Below are positions 15,588 through 20,608 of a DNA stretch of 20,608 bases, one piece after another. The position numbers and the translations under genes are program-made. Within the stretch, counting starts at the first letter, position 1, and each line of letters begins with the position of its first letter. The notes under the pieces are model-generated. The model was not told where the DNA came from. It ran no database searches and saw nothing but the letters and a program-made list of their open reading frames with translations. Source of the stretch: JBGSYJ01 sp041748075 (GTDB lineage: Bacteria > Acidobacteriota > Thermoanaerobaculia > Gp7-AA8); assembly GCA_041748075.1 (NCBI GenBank), contig JBGTDX010000182.1:1-20608 (forward strand), read 5' to 3'.

Positions 15588-18500
15588 ATCGGCCAGAAGG
15601 TCGCGCACTACCGCATCACCGCTGCGATCGGCGCCGGCGGAATGGGCGCGGTGTATCGCGCGACCGACACAAGGCTCGGGCGTGAGGTCGCTCTCAAGGT
15701 GCTTCCACCCGAGATGGCGTCGAACCCGGAGTGGCTCCAGCGCTTCGAGCGCGAGGCCCGCGCGGTCGCGGCGCTGAATCATCCGCACGTCGTGACGATC
15801 TACTCGGTCGACGAATCAGAGGGCATGCATTTTCTCACGATGGAACTGGTTGAGGGGGAGTCGCTCAACCGGCTCATTCCCGACGGCGGGATGCCGGTTC
15901 CGCAACTCCTCGACATCGCCGCCGGTCTTGCCGATGGCCTGACCGCCGCGCACGAGAAGGGGATCGTGCACCGCGACCTCAAGCCGGCGAATGCGATGGT
16001 GACGACCGAGGGGCGTGTCAAAGTCCTCGACTTCGGCTTGGCGAAAATCAGCGGGTCAGGAGAGAGCGCGAACGCAGATCTGTCGACAGAGATGAAGACT
16101 CGCGAGGGCGTCGTAATGGGCACCATGCCGTACATGTCGCCCGAGCAGTTACAGGGCCGGCAACTCGATCACCGAACGGACATCTTCTCCCTCGGAGTCA
16201 TGCTCTACGAGATGGCGAGCGGCGAGCGCCCCTTCCGTGGAGATTCGTCCATCGATCTTGCCTCGGCGATTCTGCGCGACACGCCGCGGCCCCTGGCCGA
16301 GCGCCGCAGAGAACTGCCTGACAAACTGACGCGGATCATCACGCGCTGCATGGAGAAGAGCGCAGCAGATCGTTTCCCATCCGTGCGCGAGGTGCGCGAT
16401 GCACTCCGCGCTGTCTCCAGCGGACCATCGCCGTCTGAGAGCCCCGATGTCGGGCGCGCCGAAGAAGGCCCATGGGTCGCGGTGTTGTCCTTCAAACATA
16501 GCGGAACCAACACAGATCTCGCGGCCCTGGCCGAGGGGCTGAGAGACGACATCGCGACCGGGCTGTCTCGCTTTTCTTATCTCAGGGTGATGTCGCCCGA
16601 CGCGAGCGCAGACAGCGGCCGCGCGCGTGAAGGAACCGCCCGCTACGTGATGGAAGGCAATCTGCGCCAGGCAGGTACGAAGCTGCGCGTCGCGGTGCAA
16701 CTCGTCGACACGACGACCGGCGCTCATCTCTGGTCGGAAACCTACGAGCGCGCGTTCAATCCGGAAGCATCGTTTGAACTTCAGGACGATCTGGTTCCTC
16801 GCATCGTCTCCACGTGCGCCGATCGCTTCGGTGTGCTCGCGCGCAGCATCAGCGACGCCGCTCGAGGTGGGGATCCCCATCAGCTCAGCCCTTACCAAGC
16901 GCTCATGCGCGGCTTCGGATATCACCAACGCCTCACACCGGCCGCGCATGCGGAAGCTCGCGAAGCATTGGAGCATGCCGTGGAGCGCGCGCCGTCGAAC
17001 GCGGAGTGCTGGGCGATGCTCTCGTGGATCTACTCGCACGAACATGCCCACGTCTTCAACCCGCGCCCCGGTTCTCTCGAGCGTGCACTCGATGCCGCAC
17101 GGCGCGCCGTCGACATCGCTCCGACGAGTCAGCTCGCGCAGCAGGCTCTTGCCGTCGTGCTGTTCTTCCGCAAGGAGACGGCTGGTTGCCTGAGCGCCGC
17201 GGAGCGCGCGATTGCTCTCAACCCGCTCGACGCAAGTAACGAAGCGATGTTCCTCATCGCATTCACCGGCGACTGGGAACGTGGCTTCGGCCTGGTCCGC
17301 CTTGCAATGGAGCGCAACCCTCATCATCCCCGATGGTACGGAGCGGCCCTCGGAATCAATGAGTACCGCCTTGGGAACTATCGCGCGGTCGTGGACGATG
17401 TGGTGAAGGCCAACGCGCCCGAGGTCTTCTGGTCGAATCTGTTGCTTGCCGCCGCCCACGCGCAACTCGGTGAGGTCGCTGCCGCCCGCAACGCCCTGCA
17501 GGACCTGCTCGCCCAGAAGGAGAACTTCGCCGAAGCGCCCGGTGAATTCCTAGGCAAGTGGTTCGATCCGCAGCTGGTCGCACATCTGCTCGAGGGTTTG
17601 AGAAAAGCAGGATTGGGAGAGAAAAGCGCGGAGGCCCCTGCACAGGAGTCCTCGAAATCAGCCGCACCGACCTCGGGTGCGGCGCGCGCCCAGGAAGGCT
17701 TCTGGGTCGCGGTTCTGCCGTTCAAGCACAGCGGGGCCAACGCCGAGCTCATCGCTCTGGCCGACGGGCTGACCGAGGACATCGTGACCGGGCTGTCGCG
17801 CTTCTCCTACCTTCGCGTAATCGCGCGCAGTTCGACTTCGAGCTACGCCAATGAATCCGTTGACGTCAATTCCGCGGGCAGACATCTGGGCGCGCGCTAT
17901 GTAATGGAAGGCAGCCTGCGTCACGCCGGGGCCAGGCTGCGGCTCGCCGTTCAACTCGTCGATACGAACAGCGGCGCTCACCTCTGGGCGGAGAACTTCG
18001 AACGCACCTTCAGTCCGGAGACCGTCTTTGAGCTGCAGGACGATCTGGTTCCGCGGATCGTCTCGACGGTTGCCGACATGTACGGCGTTCTGACCCGCAG
18101 CATGAGCGATGCGATCCGCGACAAGGCCGACGATGAATTGACTCCGCACGAAGCGGTGCTGAGCGCCTTCGGCTACATGGAACGAGTCACGCCCGACGAG
18201 CATGCGCGGGTGAGACGGATTCTGGAACGGGCCGTCAGCATTGCGCCCAATCAGAGCAATGCCTGGGCAATGCTGGCAAATCTGTACTGGGAAGAACATG
18301 CGCACGGGCTCAATCCGCAGCCCGACCCGCTCGGACGTGCGCTCGCAGCAGCGCGGCGCGCCGTGGAGGCGGGGCCGTCGAATAACCTCGCCCATTACGC
18401 CCTTGCTTCGACGCTGTTTTTTCACAGGGACTTCCTTGCATTTCGTCAGGCAGCGGAGCAGGCGATCGAGCTGAACCCCATGGATGCTTCGGTGGCGGCG

Positions 18501-20608
18501 CTCATCGGAAATCTGATCGCCTATGCCGGCGACTGGGAACGCGGCACCGCGGTGGTGGAATCCGCGATGAAGCTCAATCCCCGTCACCCGGGCTGGTACT
18601 GGTTTGCCTTCTTTAACGACGCATATCGCCAGCGCGATTACCGCGGCGCCCTTGGTTTCGCCCTCAAGATCAACCTGCCCGGAAATTTCTATACTCACGC
18701 CGTGACTGCGGCTGCTTACGGGCAGCTCGGCATGAGCGAGGAGGCCCGGAAGTCACTGCAGGAACTGCTTGCGATCCGGCCCGACTTTGCCAAAGCGGCG
18801 CGCGAGGAATTCGGGAGATGGAACGACCCGGCATTCGTCGAACACATTCTCGACGGTCTCCGCAAGGCGGGACTGGAGATTGCCCCGGAAGAGGAATCGG
18901 CTGCCTCCGCGCCAGACCCCGCTCGTTCTTCCGAGGCCGGCTCGGGCGCCGCGCGCGCCGAGGAAGGGTTTTGGATTGCCGTCCTTCCGTTCAAGTACAG
19001 CGGCGGCAACTCCGATCTCACTGCACTTGCCGAGGGGCTGACCGAGGACATCGTCACCGGGCTGTCGCGCTTTTCGTACCTCAAGGTGATCGCGCGAAGC
19101 TCGACTGCGCGCTACACCAAAGAGTCGGATGATGTGCGCTCCGCAGGAAAGGAGCTCGGCGCTCGGTATGTGATGGAAGGCAGCTTGCGGCACGCCGGGA
19201 CGAAGCTGCGCCTCGCGGTGCAGCTCATCGAAGCGACGACGGGCGCCCATCTCTGGGCCGAGAATTACGAGCGCACGTTCAGTCCGGATGCGCTGTTCGA
19301 GCTGCAGGACGAGTTGGTTCCGCGGATCGTCTCGACGGTTGCCGACACGAACGGGATTCTTGCCCAGAGCATGAGCGAGGCGGTCCGCAGTCGCGATCCC
19401 GAACAGTTGACGCCCTATGAGGCGGTGCTGCGCAGCTTCGGATATGCGCGGAGGCTCACCCCGGAGGAGCTCGCCGCATCGCGGTATGCACTCCAGGTGG
19501 CAGTGCGGAAAACGCCGGCTCATGCGGATGCCCTGGCGATGCTTGCGTGGCTCCACGTCCAGGACTACGCGCAGGGATTCAACCTCGAGGCTGATTCCCT
19601 CGCCAGCGGCCTCACCGCCGCGCAGCGTGCCGTGGACGCGGAACCATCCAACCATCTGGCATGGTTCGGTTTGGCTCAGGCGCTCTTCTTCCACAAGGAA
19701 TTCCAGAGCTTCCGGAACGCCGCGGATCGTGCCGTCGCACTCAACCCGATGGGCGCCAACACCCTCGCTTTTCTCGGTGAATTGTTGGGCTATGCGGGCG
19801 ACTGGGAGCGCGGTCTCGAGCTGGCGACGCGAGCCAAGCAGCTCAATCCCACCTATCCCGGATGGTACTGGTATGCCGACTTCTACGACGCGTACCGCAG
19901 GAGCGACTTTCGCGCCGCGCTCGGCTTCGCGCTCAAGGTGAATCTGCCGGGACAATGGTTCTCGCACGCGGCGTCGGCCGCTGCCTTCGGACAGCTCGGG
20001 GAAACTGATGCGGCCAGCAAAGCCGTGCGGGAGTTGCTCAAACTGCGGCCGGACTTCGCCGCCGTTGTGAGGAACGTACTCGAGAAGTGGTGGGAACCCG
20101 AATACATCGAGCACATGATTGACGGCTGGCGCAAGGCGGGGCTGGAAATTCCCCCGGATGAGGAATCGGCAGCTTCCGCGTCAGACCTCGGTCATTCTTC
20201 CGCAGCCGACTCGGGCGCCGCGCGCGCCGAAGAAGGGTTCTGGGTCGCAGTCCTGCCGTTCAGGTACAGCGGCGGCAACGCCGATCTCACTGCACTCGTT
20301 GAAGGGCTGACCGAAGACATCGTGACCGGGCTGTCGCGCTTCTCCTACCTCAAGGTGATCGCGCGGAGCTCGACTGCGCGCTACGCCAACGAGTCGGTTG
20401 ATGTGCGCTCCGCAGGAAAAGAGCTCGGCGCACGGTACGTGATGGAAGGCAGCTTGCGCCATGCCGGGACCAAGCTGCGCCTCGCGGTGCAGCTCATCGA
20501 AGCGACGACGGGAGCCCATCTCTGGGCGGAGAACTATGAGCGCACTTTCAACGCCGATGCGCTGTTCGAGTTGCAGGACGAGTTGGTGCCGCGGATCGTC
20601 TCGACGGT
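15585..20608 (+). CDS. Soluble Ser/Thr kinase with at least four tandem TolB-like/TPR modules (runs off right edge)
   Basis: The frame is open from a TTG at 15585, with GGAG nine bases upstream, to the window end: 1674 codons with no stop. The start fits the family opening (M)IGQKVAHYRI. The kinase domain covers about residues 9-275: IGAGGMGAVY, Lys 38, HRDLKPAN from 129, DFG at 149-151 and SPE (not APE) at 185-187, so it looks active. There is no transmembrane helix after it, unlike the 8875-11499 kinase, so the protein is probably cytoplasmic. From about residue 293 a module repeats: a TolB-like domain (WVAVLPF, EGLTEDIVTGLSRFSYL, ARYVMEGSLR, LQDDLVPRIVST) followed by TPRs and a closing LRKAGL, then an acidic Ala/Ser linker. 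Modules start at residues 293, 703, 1126 and 1549. In relatives one module normally ends the protein. The total length and number of modules are unknown. Confidence 0.9.
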   Translation, partial: MIGQKVAHYRITAAIGAGGMGAVYRATDTRLGREVALKVLPPEMASNPEWLQRFEREARAVAALNHPHVVTIYSVDESEGMHFLTMELVEGESLNRLIPDGGMPVPQLLDIAAGLADGLTAAHEKGIVHRDLKPANAMVTTEGRVKVLDFGLAKISGSGESANADLSTEMKTREGVVMGTMPYMSPEQLQGRQLDHRTDIFSLGVMLYEMASGERPFRGDSSIDLASAILRDTPRPLAERRRELPDKLTRIITRCMEKSAADRFPSVREVRDALRAVSSGPSPSESPDVGRAEEGPWVAVLSFKHSGTNTDLAALAEGLRDDIATGLSRFSYLRVMSPDASADSGRAREGTARYVMEGNLRQAGTKLRVAVQLVDTTTGAHLWSETYERAFNPEASFELQDDLVPRIVSTCADRFGVLARSISDAARGGDPHQLSPYQALMRGFGYHQRLTPAAHAEAREALEHAVERAPSNAECWAMLSWIYSHEHAHVFNPRPGSLERALDAARRAVDIAPTSQLAQQALAVVLFFRKETAGCLSAAERAIALNPLDASNEAMFLIAFTGDWERGFGLVRLAMERNPHHPRWYGAALGINEYRLGNYRAVVDDVVKANAPEVFWSNLLLAAAHAQLGEVAAARNALQDLLAQKENFAEAPGEFLGKWFDPQLVAHLLEGLRKAGLGEKSAEAPAQESSKSAAPTSGAARAQEGFWVAVLPFKHSGANAELIALADGLTEDIVTGLSRFSYLRVIARSSTSSYANESVDVNSAGRHLGARYVMEGSLRHAGARLRLAVQLVDTNSGAHLWAENFERTFSPETVFELQDDLVPRIVSTVADMYGVLTRSMSDAIRDKADDELTPHEAVLSAFGYMERVTPDEHARVRRILERAVSIAPNQSNAWAMLANLYWEEHAHGLNPQPDPLGRALAAARRAVEAGPSNNLAHYALASTLFFHRDFLAFRQAAEQAIELNPMDASVAALIGNLIAYAGDWERGTAVVESAMKLNPRHPGWYWFAFFNDAYRQRDYRGALGFALKINLPGNFYTHAVTAAAYGQLGMSEEARKSLQELLAIRPDFAKAAREEFGRWNDPAFVEHILDGLRKAGLEIAPEEESAASAPDPARSSEAGSGAARAEEGFWIAVLPFKYSGGNSDLTALAEGLTEDIVTGLSRFSYLKVIARSSTARYTKESDDVRSAGKELGARYVMEGSLRHAGTKLRLAVQLIEATTGAHLWAENYERTFSPDALFELQDELVPRIVSTVADTNGILAQSMSEAVRSRDPEQLTPYEAVLRSFGYARRLTPEELAASRYALQVAVRKTPAHADALAMLAWLHVQDYAQGFNLEADSLASGLTAAQRAVDAEPSNHLAWFGLAQALFFHKEFQSFRNAADRAVALNPMGANTLAFLGELLGYAGDWERGLELATRAKQLNPTYPGWYWYADFYDAYRRSDFRAALGFALKVNLPGQWFSHAASAAAFGQLGETDAASKAVRELLKLRPDFAAVVRNVLEKWWEPEYIEHMIDGWRKAGLEIPPDEESAASASDLGHSSAADSGAARAEEGFWVAVLPFRYSGGNADLTALVEGLTEDIVTGLSRFSYLKVIARSSTARYANESVDVRSAGKELGARYVMEGSLRHAGTKLRLAVQLIEATTGAHLWAENYERTFNADALFELQDELVPRIVST
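16461..17690 (+). repeat. TolB-like/TPR module, unit 1 (410 codons)
   Basis: This is the first of the in-frame modules, starting EEGPWVAVLSF. It is the most divergent copy and lacks eight residues between the SYLRV and ARYVMEG motifs compared with units 2-4. It ends in LLEGLRKAGLGEK and an Ala/Ser-rich linker. Confidence 0.85.
17691..18959 (+). repeat. TolB-like/TPR module, unit 2 (423 codons)
   Basis: It starts QEGFWVAVLPF and carries the full TolB-like core, TPRs with AWAMLANLYWEEHAHG and AFRQAAEQAIELNP, and the closing ILDGLRKAGLEI. It has the same length as unit 3. Confidence 0.9.
18960..20228 (+). repeat. TolB-like/TPR module, unit 3 (423 codons)
   Basis: It starts EEGFWIAVLPF. The TolB-like core is nearly the same as in unit 4. 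The TPR part contains ALAMLAWLHVQDYAQG and FRNAADRAVALNP, and ends MIDGWRKAGLEI followed by the linker PPDEESAASASD. Confidence 0.9.
20229..20608 (+). repeat. TolB-like/TPR module, unit 4 (cut by window end)
   Basis: It starts EEGFWVAVLPF. Only the TolB-like core is inside the window. Over the 368 bases that can be compared with unit 3 (from the Trp codon) I count about 35 differences, roughly 90% identity. Confidence 0.9.

Noticed and set aside
16149..20114. Three long minus-strand open frames (16149-17465, 17658-18698, 18753-20114) that look alike
   Set aside because: They resemble each other only because they are antisense to the repeated modules of the kinase. The plus frame carries all recognisable motifs.
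16461..20608. Regular long repeats considered as separate tandem genes or a CRISPR-like array
   Set aside because: The repeats are 1230-1269 bases, in a single continuous reading frame with no stops or internal ribosome sites, and encode protein modules, so they are internal duplications of one gene.

Overview
The window is GC-rich, densely coded DNA that most resembles a member of the Acidobacteriota or a related soil lineage. This is inferred from gene content: several Hanks-type Ser/Thr protein kinases with TolB-like/TPR C-termini, an ECF sigma factor of the type usually paired with such kinases, a large TonB-dependent receptor with an N-terminal carboxypeptidase-regulatory-like domain, and a membrane-anchored imidazolonepropionase-type amidohydrolase. 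No rRNA, tRNA, phage, transposase or CRISPR was seen.

Layout. Positions 1-7,910 are all on the minus strand. Read in transcription order they are: a ribbon-helix-helix antitoxin and MazF toxin pair (7884 to 7310) with a palindromic operator, a kinase whose C-terminal half is a polytopic membrane protein (7172 to 4548), a three-gene ABC-2 exporter coupled by ATGA overlaps (4455 to 2148), a membrane-anchored amidohydrolase (2042 to 495), and the N-terminus of another kinase running off the left edge (268 to 1). A small secreted protein of unknown function (8212-8775, plus strand) follows a long 5' leader with some riboswitch-like character and ends in a strong intrinsic terminator. Convergent to it is an ECF sigma/kinase-TPR operon on the minus strand (12068 to 8875). 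A TonB-dependent receptor (12317-15067, plus) is divergent from the sigma gene. A 517-base non-coding stretch with several strong hairpins separates it from the last gene.

The most striking object is the last gene (15585 to beyond 20608, plus). It is a soluble Ser/Thr kinase followed by at least four tandem copies of a complete TolB-like (COG5616-type) plus TPR module. Unit starts are spaced 1230, 1269 and 1269 bases apart. No stop codon occurs in 1674 codons and the gene leaves the window still open. The compared parts of units 3 and 4 are about 90% identical at DNA level, mostly through synonymous differences, which suggests fairly recent in-frame amplification under protein-level selection. 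The 8875-11499 kinase carries a single copy of the same module behind a transmembrane helix, giving an unamplified relative for comparison.

Taken together the region reads as a signalling island: four kinases in 20 kb with no visible protein phosphatase, one beside a sigma factor, one upstream of an exporter, and one with a concatenated sensory or scaffold tail. The functional links are inferred from gene order and domain content only.
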